Source: Pseudotamlana haliotis
Lineage (GTDB): Bacteria > Bacteroidota > Bacteroidia > Flavobacteriales > Flavobacteriaceae
Length of the DNA stretch: 64,000 nucleotides
Reading direction: 5' to 3'
NCBI RefSeq assembly: GCF_008806375.1
Contig: NZ_WAAT01000050.1
Location: forward strand, 186,001 to 250,000
This document shows, piece after piece, positions 54,531-63,599 of the stretch (its first letter is position 1; every line of letters starts with the position of its first letter). Made by a program: the position numbers and the translations under genes. The notes beneath the pieces were generated by a model that did not search any database, was not told the origin of the DNA, and was given only the letters and a program-made list of their open reading frames with translations.

Positions 54531-57500
54531 ATGAGTCAGCAAGCAATTTATAAGCCAAAACATAAAATTAGAATCGTTACCGCAGCATCCCTTTTTGATG
54601 GGCATGATGCTTCCATAAATGTGATGCGTCGTATCATTCAAGCTACTGGTGTTGAGGTGATTCACCTAGGGCACGATAGGAGTGTAGATGAGGTAGTAAA
54701 TACGGCCATTCAGGAAGATGTGAATGCCATTTGTTTAACCTCTTACCAAGGCGGGCATAATGAATACTTTAAATATATGTTCGACCTTTTAAAAGAAAGA
54801 GGTGCTGAACATATTAAGATCTTTGGCGGCGGAGGCGGTGTGATTCTCCCTTCGGAAATTAAGGAGTTGATGGATTATGGCATTTCACGTATTTATTCTC
54901 CTGATGATGGACGTGAAATGGGACTCCAAGGTATGATTAACGATTTGGTTGAACAATCGGATTTTGCTATAGGTGATCAGTTAGAGGTGTCATTAGAAAA
55001 TCTTCAAAATAAATCATCAAAAGATATTGCACGAGTTATTTCTTCAGCTGAAAACTTTCCTGAAGTTGCTAAAGCTACCTTATCTGAAATTCATGAAAAA
55101 AATAAAGATTCAAAAACACCTGTACTCGGAATTACAGGAACAGGAGGTGCTGGAAAATCGAGTTTGGTAGATGAGCTAGTAAGACGTTTTTTACTAGATT
55201 TTCCAGAGAAAACGGTTGGGATTATTTCTGTAGACCCTTCCAAAAGAAAAACAGGTGGCGCGTTACTTGGTGATAGAATACGAATGAATGCCGTTAATAA
55301 TGACCGTGTGTATATGCGTAGTTTGGCCACACGTCAATCTAACTTGGCCCTTTCTAAACATGTTAATGAAGCTGTTGAAGTTTTAAAAGCTGCCCAGTAT
55401 GACTTAATTATTTTAGAAACTTCTGGAATCGGACAATCAGATACTGAGATTATTGAACATTCTGATGTGTCTCTTTATGTAATGACTCCAGAATTTGGGG
55501 CTGCAACCCAACTCGAGAAAATAGATATGCTTGATTTTGCCGATTTGGTAGCTATAAATAAGTTTGATAAACGTGGCGCTTTAGATGCTTTACGTGATGT
55601 GAAAAAGCAGTATATGCGCAACAATTTGCTTTGGGATGTGCCACAGGATAAACTTCCTGTTTTTGGAACCATTGCTTCGCAGTTTAATGATCCAGGTATG
55701 AATACGCTATATAAAGCGATTATTACCAAGTTGGTTGAAAAGGTTTCAGCAGATTTGGACTCTAAAATGATGGCTTCCGGAGAAGAAAGTGAAAAGATTT
55801 TTGTGATACCGCCAGCTCGAACACGTTACCTTTCTGAAATTGCTGAAAATAATAGAGCATATGATAAGAAGGCCGATGAACAAGTTGATATCGCTCAAAA
55901 ACTATACGGTATTTTCAAAACCATTTGTACGGTTGTCAATGTTTCTAAAAAGGAGGAAGAACTTAATTTTATTGGAAAATTAGGATTAGATGAAGGCGCT
56001 ATTTTAGAAAGTTCTCAAGACGACAATAAAGATTTTGTAAATCTGCTTATAGCAGAATTTGATCGCATAAAAATGAACCTCGATCCTTATAACTGGGAGA
56101 TTCTAACAGGCTGGAATGATAAAGTCAATAAATATAAAAACCCAATTTATAGCTTTAAGGTCAGAGATCGCGAAATTAAAATAGAAACCCACACCGAATC
56201 TTTATCGCATACACAAATCCCTAAAGTGGCTTTCCCAAAATATCAAGCTTGGGGAGATGTATTGAGATGGTGTTTACAAGAAAATGTGCCTGGTGAATTT
56301 CCGTTTACCTCAGGTTTGTATCCTTTTAAAAGAAAAGGGGAAGACCCTGCGCGTATGTTTGCAGGAGAAGGGAGTCCAGAACGTACCAATAAACGTTTTC
56401 ATTATGTGAGTCAGGGTATGCCTGCTAAACGATTGTCCACAGCTTTTGATAGTGTCACCCTTTACGGAAATGACCCCGATATCAGACCAGATATTTATGG
56501 TAAAATTGGTAATGCTGGAGTTTCTATTTGCTGTTTAGACGATGCTAAAAAGTTATATTCAGGTTTTAATTTGGCTCATGAACTCACCTCGGTGAGTATG
56601 ACTATTAATGGTCCTGCGCCGATGCTGCTAGGCTATTTTATGAATGCGGCTATCGATCAGCAATGTGAAATATACATCAAAGAAAATGGTTTGGAAAAAG
56701 AGGTGGAATCCAAAATTTCTAAATTTTATAAAGATAAAGTACGTCCTAAGTACAACGGAAACCTCCCTGAAGGTAATGATGGTTTAGGACTCATGTTGCT
56801 TGGAGTTACCGGTGATCAAGTGTTACCAGAAGCTGTTTATCAAGATATAAAAGTTAAAACCATTGCACAAGTTCGAGGAACTGTACAAGCCGATATTTTA
56901 AAGGAAGATCAAGCACAGAATACCTGTATTTTTTCCACAGAATTTGCTTTGCGTCTTATGGGTGATGTTCAGGAGTATTTTATTCAGAATAATGTGAGAA
57001 ACTTTTATTCGGTGTCTATTTCTGGTTATCATATTGCTGAAGCTGGAGCCAATCCAATTACACAACTAGCACTGACCTTATCTAATGGTTTCACTTACGT
57101 TGAGTATTATTTGAGCCGTGGGATGGATATTAATAAATTTGGACCAAATTTATCATTCTTCTTTTCAAATGGTGTCGATCCAGAATATGCAGTTATCGGT
57201 AGAGTAGCACGAAAAATTTGGGCTAAAGCCATGAAGCATAAATATGGTGCTAATGCTAGAGCGCAAATGCTTAAATATCATATTCAGACCTCTGGACGTA
57301 GTTTACACGCTCAGGAAATTGATTTTAATGACATTCGTACCACTTTACAAGCCTTGTATGCTATTTATGATAATTGCAATTCATTACACACCAATGCTTA
57401 TGATGAAGCGATTACAACACCAACAGAGGAATCTGTACGCCGTGCTATGGCGATTCAGCTTATCATTAATAAAGAATTAGGACTTGCTAAAAATGAAAAC

Positions 57501-57968
57501 CCAATTCAGGGGTCCTTTATTATTGAAGAGTTAACCGATTTAGTTGAAGAAGCTGTTTTAGTCGAATTTGACAGAATTAACGAACGTGGTGGTGTTTTAG
57601 GTGCTATGGAAACGATGTATCAACGAAGTAAAATACAAGAAGAAAGTTTGTATTATGAAACCTTAAAACACAACGGAGATTTCCCAATAATTGGTGTGAA
57701 TACTTTTTTAAGTAGTAAAGGATCGCCAACGGTTTTACCTGTGGAAGTGATTCGTGCCACAGAAGAAGAAAAACAAAATCAAATAAAAACTTTAGAAAAC
57801 CTGCAGCAAGCACATGATACTTCAGGTTTACTGAAAGATCTACAGGAAAAAGCAGTCCACAATGAAAATATATTTGAAGCCTTAATGGAAGTTTGTAAAC
57901 TGTGTTCTTTAGGTGAAATTACTAATGCCTTGTTTAAAGTAGGGGGGCAGTATAGAAGGAATATGTAA
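54531..57968 (+). CDS. icmF: Fused isobutyryl-CoA mutase with G-protein chaperone (IcmF)
   Basis: Coenzyme-B12 enzyme interconverting isobutyryl-CoA and butyryl-CoA (and related acyl-CoAs), built as one chain. The N-terminal B12-binding domain (about 10-145) has [13 protein letters not shown] with H25 as cobalt ligand. A MeaI-type GTPase chaperone follows (about 195-420) with P-loop [28 protein letters not shown] and NKFD. The large mutase TIM barrel (about 560-1145) has [15 protein letters not shown] and [16 protein letters not shown]. At 1145 residues the order matches IcmF, not methylmalonyl-CoA mutase with separate subunits. It suggests branched-chain or short-chain fatty-acid use. Confidence 0.92.
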   Translation: MSQQAIYKPKHKIRIVTAASLFDGHDASINVMRRIIQATGVEVIHLGHDRSVDEVVNTAIQEDVNAICLTSYQGGHNEYFKYMFDLLKERGAEHIKIFGGGGGVILPSEIKELMDYGISRIYSPDDGREMGLQGMINDLVEQSDFAIGDQLEVSLENLQNKSSKDIARVISSAENFPEVAKATLSEIHEKNKDSKTPVLGITGTGGAGKSSLVDELVRRFLLDFPEKTVGIISVDPSKRKTGGALLGDRIRMNAVNNDRVYMRSLATRQSNLALSKHVNEAVEVLKAAQYDLIILETSGIGQSDTEIIEHSDVSLYVMTPEFGAATQLEKIDMLDFADLVAINKFDKRGALDALRDVKKQYMRNNLLWDVPQDKLPVFGTIASQFNDPGMNTLYKAIITKLVEKVSADLDSKMMASGEESEKIFVIPPARTRYLSEIAENNRAYDKKADEQVDIAQKLYGIFKTICTVVNVSKKEEELNFIGKLGLDEGAILESSQDDNKDFVNLLIAEFDRIKMNLDPYNWEILTGWNDKVNKYKNPIYSFKVRDREIKIETHTESLSHTQIPKVAFPKYQAWGDVLRWCLQENVPGEFPFTSGLYPFKRKGEDPARMFAGEGSPERTNKRFHYVSQGMPAKRLSTAFDSVTLYGNDPDIRPDIYGKIGNAGVSICCLDDAKKLYSGFNLAHELTSVSMTINGPAPMLLGYFMNAAIDQQCEIYIKENGLEKEVESKISKFYKDKVRPKYNGNLPEGNDGLGLMLLGVTGDQVLPEAVYQDIKVKTIAQVRGTVQADILKEDQAQNTCIFSTEFALRLMGDVQEYFIQNNVRNFYSVSISGYHIAEAGANPITQLALTLSNGFTYVEYYLSRGMDINKFGPNLSFFFSNGVDPEYAVIGRVARKIWAKAMKHKYGANARAQMLKYHIQTSGRSLHAQEIDFNDIRTTLQALYAIYDNCNSLHTNAYDEAITTPTEESVRRAMAIQLIINKELGLAKNENPIQGSFIIEELTDLVEEAVLVEFDRINERGGVLGAMETMYQRSKIQEESLYYETLKHNGDFPIIGVNTFLSSKGSPTVLPVEVIRATEEEKQNQIKTLENLQQAHDTSGLLKDLQEKAVHNENIFEALMEVCKLCSLGEITNALFKVGGQYRRNM

Positions 57969-58121
57969 GCGGTTTTAAGTTTAATATTATTGTTTTTTTT
58001 ACATAATAAAAACAAGTAACCCCCTCTTATTGTCAGATTGAGTACAGTCTAAATATCATCAGTTTTGATACTGAAACGCTGTCAATCTTGTTGGAATTAT
58101 ATTTCACTATCCATCAAAAAT

Positions 58122-58159
58122 AAAAAATCCTCAAGAATCTTAGTTCTTGAGGATTTTTT
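58122..58159. terminator. Bidirectional terminator between icmF and the 131-residue gene
   Basis: AAAAAATCCTCAAGAA (58122-58137) and its exact complement (58144-58159) form a 16-bp stem with a 6-nt loop and A/T tracts on both sides, serving the convergent genes. Confidence 0.9.
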
Positions 58160-58194
58160 GTAGACTTCCAAGTTATTTGGTTAAACCGAAAATT

Positions 58195-58590
58195 CTACAA
58201 GGTTAACATCCAGTGGTTCTGAAGTTTTTTAAACTTTTTTAATTCACTTCTTAATATAGGTAAAAAGTCTTTTCCGTTACTATTTGATCGTTCTAAACGG
58301 TATGAGTTTTTATAAAGCTTATTGGTGAGTTTTCTTAAGGATTCAATATGCTTATGTTTGCTATCAGAATGTCTTTGCATTTCTGCATTAAGAATTTCTG
58401 GTGCTAAAGAATTAGATTGTTGAATTATATCTCCAGAGAAATAAATGTGCTGATCTTCGCTACCATCTTGATTTAGAGAAGATAAGTCACTTGCTAAATA
58501 CGAGGAAATGCTTTGTGAGAGTATGAAAATCTCTAAAGCTTTCTGATAAATAGGTAATTCCGATAGATTTAGTGGGGTATTAGAAGACAT
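58195..58590 (-). CDS. Conserved protein of unknown function (131 aa), divergent from lrp
   Basis: Soluble helical protein without signal peptide. It begins MSSNTPLNLSELPIYQKALEIF, has a long middle helix region (YFSGDIIQQSNSLAPEILNAEMQ) and a basic C-terminal third (LRKLTNKLYKNSYRLERS). The ATG at 58590 is chosen over a TTG nine codons upstream. It is divergent from an Lrp/AsnC regulator 123 bp away, with a palindrome between, so it is probably a target of that regulator. I do not recognise a named family; a four-helix arrangement would fit. Confidence 0.7.
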   Translation of the reverse strand: MSSNTPLNLSELPIYQKALEIFILSQSISSYLASDLSSLNQDGSEDQHIYFSGDIIQQSNSLAPEILNAEMQRHSDSKHKHIESLRKLTNKLYKNSYRLERSNSNGKDFLPILRSELKKFKKLQNHWMLTL

Positions 58591-58641
58591 AATTATTTTT
58601 TCCAAATATTTACTCAAAATTACTCACAAGCAACGAGATTT

Positions 58642-58660
58642 CACTTTAATTATTAAGGTG
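58642..58660. promoter_or_regulatory. 19-bp palindrome, candidate Lrp/AsnC operator
   Basis: CACTTTAATTATTAAGGTG is symmetric except for one pair beside the ends and the centre base. It lies between the divergent starts at 58590 and 58713 and covers the -33 region of the lrp promoter. Confidence 0.5.
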
Positions 58661-58666
58661 ATTTAG

Positions 58667-58674
58667 TATATTTG
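58667..58674 (+). promoter_or_regulatory. -7 box of the Lrp/AsnC gene
   Basis: TATATTTG matches TAnnTTTG. The -33 position (TTT at 58645-58647) falls inside the palindrome, which supports autoregulation. Confidence 0.5.
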
Positions 58675-58712
58675 CTTTAATAATTAATTTAATTTGGTTA
58701 AAATTCATTAAA

Positions 58713-59156
58713 ATGGTTGTTGATACACTTAATCGTAAAATTTTGAAATGTTTACAGCAAAATGCAAGGCTCTCAAATGCCGAAATTGGGAGGCAAGTTG
58801 GCATCAGTTCTCCAGCTGTTTCTGAGCGCATAAAAAAGATGGAAGATTTGGGTATTATTGAAGGTTATAAAACCATAGTCTCTCCCTTTGAAATTGGATA
58901 TCAACTAAAAGCTATTATTACATTAAGAGCCTTTATGGGAAAGCTTCGTCCGTTTTTAGAAAAAGTTAAAACTTACGATGAGGTGATTAATTGCTACCGT
59001 ATTACAGGTGATGAAAATATTGTGATGGAGGTGGTTTTACAAAATCAAAAGCACCTTGAAACTTTTATCGATCAGCTTATTACCTATGGAGAATCAAAAA
59101 CGCAAATCGTTTTATCAAACGTGGTGAAGCAAAAGGAAGTAATACCTATTAAGTAA
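58713..59156 (+). CDS. Lrp/AsnC-family transcriptional regulator
   Basis: DNA-binding regulator responding to an amino acid or related metabolite. The N-terminal helix-turn-helix (LNRKILKCLQQNARLSNAEIGRQVGISSPAVSERIKKME, about residues 5-45) is followed by a RAM/AsnC effector domain with the YRITGDENIVMEV signature. 147 residues is typical, and members form dimers and higher oligomers. The divergent neighbour and the palindrome at 58642 suggest local control. The effector cannot be predicted. Confidence 0.92.
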   Translation: MVVDTLNRKILKCLQQNARLSNAEIGRQVGISSPAVSERIKKMEDLGIIEGYKTIVSPFEIGYQLKAIITLRAFMGKLRPFLEKVKTYDEVINCYRITGDENIVMEVVLQNQKHLETFIDQLITYGESKTQIVLSNVVKQKEVIPIK

Positions 59157-59249
59157 ATAGAACTTAGTGCGATTTCTAAGAGGTAAGCAAACAGTTTTTT
59201 ATATGAAGTTTTACAGAGTACTTCTGAGCACTTTTTTTAGTCGTAAATG

Positions 59250-59315
59250 TTCTCGACTCCGCTCGAACACCAGTAAAATAGCTCTTTTATAACGGTCTTC
59301 GAGCGGAGTCGAGAA
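59250..59315. repeat. 18-bp inverted repeat with 30-nt spacer
   Basis: TTCTCGACTCCGCTCGAA (59250-59267) and its exact complement (59298-59315) flank 30 nt. It is GC-rich against the AT-rich surroundings and sits between the convergent lrp and VOC genes. This motif type is a common dispersed intergenic repeat in flavobacteria and may end transcription from both sides. Confidence 0.75.
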
Positions 59316-59373
59316 GGGAATATTTATAGGTGACGGTTATATTTTTATTTTTTTCGAGTACTCAATCTGATAG

Positions 59374-59751
59374 TCATTTCAACTTCCATGGTGGATCCTT
59401 TCTATTTTCGCCTGCATAATATAAAATAATTTGATTGCCATCAGGATCTTCTAAGTGTGCCTCACGCCATAACCAAGGCATATCAGTAGGTAATTGATTA
59501 AAAAGGATGCCTTTGTTTTGAAGTATTTCAACATAATTATCTAAATCTACTTCTTCAAAATAGATGGTAACACCGCAACCTTGTGGTAGGGCTTCAACTT
59601 CATGGATAGAAAATGTGGCATCGCCTTGCGGACAAACAAAACGGGCATACCTAGAATGTGAAAACACGATGAGTTCTAATCCTAAGGTTTTATAAAACGC
59701 TACTGACTTTTCTACATCTAAAGCAGGTACTGTCACTTGGTTCAGATTCAT
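59374..59751 (-). CDS. VOC-family (glyoxalase/FosB-fold) protein
   Basis: 125-residue protein with two beta-alpha-beta-beta-beta modules of the vicinal-oxygen-chelate fold: LNQVTVPALDVEKSVAFYKTLGL and the late HLEDPDGNQIILYY. It follows ypdA after 5 nt, so the two form an operon. FosB-like members use bacillithiol, which makes the context suggestive. However, where FosB has a His in the middle and a Glu near the end, this protein has hydrophobic residues (VTIYFEE, NQIILYY), so a metal-dependent FosB reaction looks unlikely. Confidence 0.82.
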   Translation of the reverse strand: MNLNQVTVPALDVEKSVAFYKTLGLELIVFSHSRYARFVCPQGDATFSIHEVEALPQGCGVTIYFEEVDLDNYVEILQNKGILFNQLPTDMPWLWREAHLEDPDGNQIILYYAGENRKDPPWKLK

Positions 59752-59756
59752 AACAT

Positions 59757-60734
59757 TTAGAATTGAAGTTCATCAAGGTGTTTAGTGATAAGTTTGGCAT
59801 GAATCCTTGAGTTTTCTATAAACCATTTGTGGGTTTCTTTTCCTCCACAAACCACACCTGCCAGATAAAGGCCTTCAACATTAGATTCCATAGTTTCAGA
59901 ATCGTACTGCGGAATACTTCTTTCATCTTCGGAAAGCAGAACACCACTGTTTTCTAACAATTCAAAATTTGGTAAATAACCTGTTAGAGCAACGACAAAA
60001 TCATTAGGAAGGTTTACATAACCGTTTTCCGTATTAATTATGACTTCATCGGGTTTTATAGCTTCAATTTTTGCATTGAAATAGGCTTTGATACTGCCTT
60101 CTTCAATACGGTTTACTATATCTGGACGTACCCAGTATTTGACACGGTCTCCAATTTGTGCACCTCGAATTACCATAGTCACACGACCACCTTTACGCCA
60201 AATCTCTAGGGCTGCATCAACTGCAGAGTTACTTGCGCCTACAACAACCACGTTTTGCAAAGCATAATTATGTGCTTCCTTATAATAGTGACTCACTTTA
60301 TCTAAGTTTTCGCCTGGAACATTCAGTAATTTCGGAATGTCGTAAAACCCTGTGCTGACAATCACTTTTTTAGCAGTGTACTTGGCTTTGTTGGTTCTGA
60401 TATGGAATGTTTCTGAAGATTTTTCAATATCCAAAACAGTTTCAAACAAGTGCATGTTTAACTGGTTTGAGGTGGTTACGCGTCGGTAATATTCCAAAGC
60501 CTCGTCTCTGTTAGGTTTCGGATTATTACTTATAAACGGAATCTCATTAATTTCAAGTTTTTCAGAAGTAGAAAAGAAGGTCATGTTCTTTGGGTAATTG
60601 AATAGCGAATTTGTTAACGCGCCTTTTTCGATAACCAAATAATTCCAATTTCTTTTTTTACATTCTAGAGCACAGGCAATGCCAATAGGGCCGCCTCCAA
60701 TAATAAGGATGTCAAACACTTCTTCTTTCAGCAT
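59757..60734 (-). CDS. ypdA: YpdA family putative bacillithiol disulfide reductase
   Basis: FAD- and NADPH-binding reductase thought to regenerate bacillithiol from its disulfide. The FAD motif is ILIIGGGPIGIACALE at the N-terminus and the NADPH motif is VVVGASNSAVDAALE in the middle. The end has GLYLAGVVCGG, typical of thioredoxin-reductase-like enzymes. There is no CxxC redox pair, as expected for YpdA. The ATG at 60734 (325 residues) is chosen because the FAD motif should lie within the first 20 residues; the frame is open 84 nt further. It is first in an operon with the VOC gene. bshC lies at 10.5 kb. Confidence 0.9.
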   Translation of the reverse strand: MLKEEVFDILIIGGGPIGIACALECKKRNWNYLVIEKGALTNSLFNYPKNMTFFSTSEKLEINEIPFISNNPKPNRDEALEYYRRVTTSNQLNMHLFETVLDIEKSSETFHIRTNKAKYTAKKVIVSTGFYDIPKLLNVPGENLDKVSHYYKEAHNYALQNVVVVGASNSAVDAALEIWRKGGRVTMVIRGAQIGDRVKYWVRPDIVNRIEEGSIKAYFNAKIEAIKPDEVIINTENGYVNLPNDFVVALTGYLPNFELLENSGVLLSEDERSIPQYDSETMESNVEGLYLAGVVCGGKETHKWFIENSRIHAKLITKHLDELQF

Positions 60735-60766
60735 GTCACTTTTCTTTTTGCAATGTTTTGAATCAT

Positions 60767-60774
60767 CAAAGCTA
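60767..60774 (-). promoter_or_regulatory. -7 box of the ypdA operon
   Basis: On the minus strand this reads TAGCTTTG, an exact TAnnTTTG match 33 nt upstream of the ypdA ATG. It lies inside the upstream frame extension, supporting the shorter start. Confidence 0.45.
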
Positions 60775-60843
60775 TCCAAAACATTTGAAAATTGTATTTT
60801 TAAAGCTAAAAATAACAATTATAAATATAGATTCTACACGTTT

Positions 60844-61449
60844 ATGAGAATAGCAATTATACTCTTTTTTGTTTTATTGACTTCTTTTGGATGCCAAGAA
60901 AAAAAGCGCAGCATAAAAGGAGATACCCTTTATCAAAGACAGCAAAACGCCGATTTTAAAGATGCTTCTAAATCGCCATTAAAACCAAAGGATTTAAAAA
61001 ATTTTGAGGGTTTAGATTTTTTTAAGCCAGATTCAACTTATGTTGTTAAAGCTTTTTTAGAGCGAAGCAAAGACACGGTTTGGTTTAAAATGAAAACGAC
61101 TACAGATCGCGTTTCAGAAGAACGTGTTTTTGGAGTTTTGTCTTTTGAATTAAAAGGACAAACGTATCAATTAAATATCTATCAGGGGAAAGACCTAATA
61201 ACTGAAGACGGTTTTGAAGGTTATTTGTTTTTACCGTTTTTAGACGAAACAAATGGTGTTGAAACTTACGGTGGCGGTCGTTATATAGATGCTAAAATAC
61301 CAAAAGGAGATAGCTTGATTATTGATTTTAATAAAGCGTATAATCCTTATTGTGCCTATAATGAAGCTTATTCTTGTCCTGTTGTACCGCGTGAGAATTA
61401 TTTAAAGACTAGAGTTGAAGCAGGAGTAAAGGCTTTTAAAAAACACTAA
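60844..61449 (+). CDS. DUF1684 lipoprotein
   Basis: Exported lipoprotein, 201 residues, leader MRIAIILFFVLLTSFGC with lipidation at C17. The DUF1684 domain is recognised by LSFELKGQTYQLNIYQ, LFLPFLDETNGVETYGGGRYID and the closing YNPYCAYNEAYSCPVVPRENYL. Enzymatic function is unknown. The start is at the lipoprotein Met; an upstream in-frame extension to 60679 would overlap the ypdA start and has no leader. Its last 4 nt overlap the crcB stop on the other strand. Confidence 0.88.
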   Translation: MRIAIILFFVLLTSFGCQEKKRSIKGDTLYQRQQNADFKDASKSPLKPKDLKNFEGLDFFKPDSTYVVKAFLERSKDTVWFKMKTTTDRVSEERVFGVLSFELKGQTYQLNIYQGKDLITEDGFEGYLFLPFLDETNGVETYGGGRYIDAKIPKGDSLIIDFNKAYNPYCAYNEAYSCPVVPRENYLKTRVEAGVKAFKKH

Positions 61450-61772
61450 AAACTTTTAGCTAAATACATACCAAAAAACACTAATAAAAAGCCTCCAGAT
61501 TTTAAAAACACGTGATTTTCGTAAATAAAGGTAGAGAAAGTAGTAAAACCACCACAAAAACCAGTAGCTAATAATAGCGTGTGATTATGGTTTATAGCAT
61601 TATGTTTTGCCGCCAATCCAAGGATGATACCAATTAAAAAACTGCCTAAAATGTTAGCTGAAAACGTGCCGTAAGGAATTCCTGTTTCAATGCTGTTAAA
61701 GTGTTTTCCTATCAGAAATCGTAAAACGCTACCAAATCCACCACCAATAAATACAAGTAACAGGTTTTTCAT
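61446..61772 (-). CDS. crcB: Fluoride channel CrcB/Fluc
   Basis: Small inner-membrane protein exporting fluoride as a dual-topology dimer. Four hydrophobic helices in 108 residues carry the family motifs GGGFGSVLRF near the N-terminus, FSANILGSFLIGI, and GFCGGFTTFSTF with the central sodium-site and phenylalanine positions. It starts 3 nt after the stop of the upstream SRPBCC/GyrI gene, so the two are co-transcribed. No fluoride riboswitch was recognised upstream. Confidence 0.93.
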   Translation of the reverse strand: MKNLLLVFIGGGFGSVLRFLIGKHFNSIETGIPYGTFSANILGSFLIGIILGLAAKHNAINHNHTLLLATGFCGGFTTFSTFIYENHVFLKSGGFLLVFFGMYLAKSF

Positions 61773-61775
61773 ATT

Positions 61776-62798
61776 TTATTTTACAGCTATGTAAATCTCG
61801 GTAACCCAAAGCGCAGGATTATCAGTTTCACTAGGGTCGGTAAGGTAAGTTTCTAACATCGGACCATTTTCAGCGAACTCTAAGCCTTTATTAGGAATAT
61901 AATTCATGGCTGTATCCCAGGCTTCTTTTAAATTACTGTAATCGCCTTTTAATGTTGTTTTTACAGCTTTAAAAGCTTCTAATTGTCCTGTTAAGATATC
62001 AATATCTGTAGTAATCACTTTTTCAGTAGTTGGAATGCAGCATGAAAAAATAGCAGCATTATTTTCATCATCCCATTTTAGGTAATGGATAAAAGGTGCA
62101 CCAGCCATTTTGATATTGTTTTTAATAGCGTATTCATGAATTTTAGGCATCATGATTTGCATTTTTCGTGGTATATCTGAAATTTTACAAGATGTGGTAT
62201 TGTAAATATAGTAACCTCCACCATGTTCTGTGATGCCGTTTACAGTCACGCTGTATTTCTTCATATCTGTGGTCACCACGCTATCCAGTTTAAATAATCC
62301 TCGTTCAAAATCAGGTGCTGAGTTTTCTTCAATAGATCCCGAAAAAGTGGTGTACATTTTGGTCATAAAATCCTGTTTTCCATGCATAGCCCAAGTTACT
62401 TTGGTACCTTCCTCCGTAGGTTCAAAAGTCCAATCGATGTTTGATTTCGATTTAAAAGGCTCGAAGAATTCAATAGATTGTGAAATCGATTCGTTTTCAT
62501 TAACCGAAAGAGTTGTCATTTTTCCCTCTCCTAAAATTTCACCTTGCCAAGCGTACCCCGCGTTGACTCCTGAGGTTTTATCCTGGTAAGTTAAATTAGC
62601 ATCTGGTTCGGCTTCCATCCATGGTGAAAAACTTGGCCAGTTTTTATAATCATTGACCTTATCGTATAAAATAGATGCGGGTGCTTTAATAATTCTACTT
62701 CTTTGAAAGCTAAATTCATTAGGTTGTACAGCGATGTACATAGCCGTCCCTATAAAAATAATGAGTAAAAGAAATAAAATATATTTAAGTGCTTTCAT
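61776..62798 (-). CDS. SRPBCC domain protein with GyrI-like C-terminal domain
   Basis: 340 residues with one N-terminal membrane helix (about 3-20). An SRPBCC/polyketide-cyclase-like domain follows at about 28-165 (IIKAPASILYDKVNDYKNWPSFSPW, then VTWAMHGKQDF). A GyrI-like effector-binding domain fills about 180-340 (MQIMMPKIHEYAIKNNIKMAGAPFI, ALWVTEIYIAVK). Both folds bind hydrophobic or multidrug-like ligands. The ligand is unknown. It is first gene of a two-gene unit with crcB. Confidence 0.85.
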   Translation of the reverse strand: MKALKYILFLLLIIFIGTAMYIAVQPNEFSFQRSRIIKAPASILYDKVNDYKNWPSFSPWMEAEPDANLTYQDKTSGVNAGYAWQGEILGEGKMTTLSVNENESISQSIEFFEPFKSKSNIDWTFEPTEEGTKVTWAMHGKQDFMTKMYTTFSGSIEENSAPDFERGLFKLDSVVTTDMKKYSVTVNGITEHGGGYYIYNTTSCKISDIPRKMQIMMPKIHEYAIKNNIKMAGAPFIHYLKWDDENNAAIFSCCIPTTEKVITTDIDILTGQLEAFKAVKTTLKGDYSNLKEAWDTAMNYIPNKGLEFAENGPMLETYLTDPSETDNPALWVTEIYIAVK

Positions 62799-62952
62799 GA
62801 AGTAGTATTAATAGTTTTTCTTAATCAAATATACTCATTTTAGTTTTTTGATTAAAAAATCTTTTTTTAAGTTTAATTTGCTTTTAAATTGATGAATATT
62901 TTAATTTTTGACATGTACTAAAAACAATTTTTTATACGCACCGTTTAATTGA

Positions 62953-63090
62953 TTTGTAAACCCTGTTTTAGTAGCAGAGAAAAATGATCAAGGTGAAATT
63001 ACTGAAATAAAAGTAACACAACCAGAAAGTTTTGATGCTCAAATGTTAAATTACAGTAAAAATTATAGTTTCCTTCCTGAGGTAAATTAG
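62953..63090 (+). pseudogene. C-terminal gene remnant (45 codons)
   Basis: An open stretch following an in-frame stop (62950-62952) reads FVNPVLVAEKNDQGEITE and ends SKNYSFLPEVN, with a proper terminator after it (63112-63147). It has no start codon with a sensible leader. It looks like the tail of a longer gene whose front has been lost. I could not identify the parent family. The rest of the 545-base stretch between genes (62799-63343) is AT-rich and featureless apart from the terminator and a doubtful 28-codon frame. Confidence 0.5.
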
Positions 63091-63111
63091 ACTTATAAAA
63101 TGAGTGTAAAT

Positions 63112-63147
63112 AAAAAAACAGAACCTGCTTCAAGGTTCTGTTTTTTT
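63112..63147 (+). terminator. Terminator after the gene remnant
   Basis: AGAACCT pairs with AGGTTCT around a 6-nt loop, flanked by seven A and seven T, extending the stem. It is placed as the terminator of the vanished plus-strand gene. Confidence 0.85.
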
Positions 63148-63216
63148 ATTTACACTAAAAATTAATAAAATAATATTAATTACAATAAGCGCACTTAAAA
63201 TTAATATAATAGTCAT
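63130..63216 (-). CDS. Doubtful 28-residue membrane peptide
   Basis: A minus-strand frame reads MTIILILSALIVINIILL and ends NKKTEP: one hydrophobic helix with a basic tail. It overlaps the terminator hairpin, and low-complexity AT-rich DNA easily makes such frames, so support is weak. Confidence 0.2.
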   Translation of the reverse strand: MTIILILSALIVINIILLIFSVNKKTEP

Positions 63217-63343
63217 CTTTTAGGGTTTATGGTGGTTTAGTTGGAAGATGCCAGATTAGTAAAATGGTTGCGTCTAAAGTATCATTTTTTTTAAAAATAG
63301 GTTAATTTTATATGAATTTATCGATAAAATACGGGTTTTATAG

Positions 63344-63529
63344 CTATTTGAAGAAGAATTTTATAGCTGAAATAAGCGCAATAAAGCCAATAAAAGCGAT
63401 AAGCATCCAGTAACTTCCCTTATAGAACCGTTGATGTAATTTAAAATCTTTTCTATACGTGAAGGCAATAATTATAGAAAAAACGATAAAGAATAAAACT
63501 CCGAAAATGATTTGGCCGTTACTAAACAT
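63344..63529 (-). CDS. Small two-helix membrane protein (61 aa)
   Basis: Begins MFSNGQIIFGVLFFIVF, has a basic loop (YRKDFKLHQRFYKGSYW) and a second membrane helix ending IKFFFK. Both ends of each helix carry basic or polar residues in a pattern consistent with a real integral protein. I recall near-identical small proteins in other flavobacteria, always unnamed. Function unknown. It is divergent from the following MazG-like gene, 70 bp apart. Confidence 0.7.
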   Translation of the reverse strand: MFSNGQIIFGVLFFIVFSIIIAFTYRKDFKLHQRFYKGSYWMLIAFIGFIALISAIKFFFK

Positions 63530-63599
63530 ATGATATTTTTATGCAAATTTAATGAATTAGAAACCAATTTTCTAGTTTAACTCTAAACCAAATCACAAC

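Noticed and set aside
57990-58100. Degenerate repeat-like sequence after icmF (GTCAGATTGAG and GCTGTCAATCTTG)
   Set aside because: It resembles fragments of common flavobacterial repeats, but the arms are too degraded to define.
60679-60843. Upstream extension of the DUF1684 frame
   Set aside because: It overlaps the start of ypdA on the other strand and would bury the lipoprotein leader 55 residues inside the protein.
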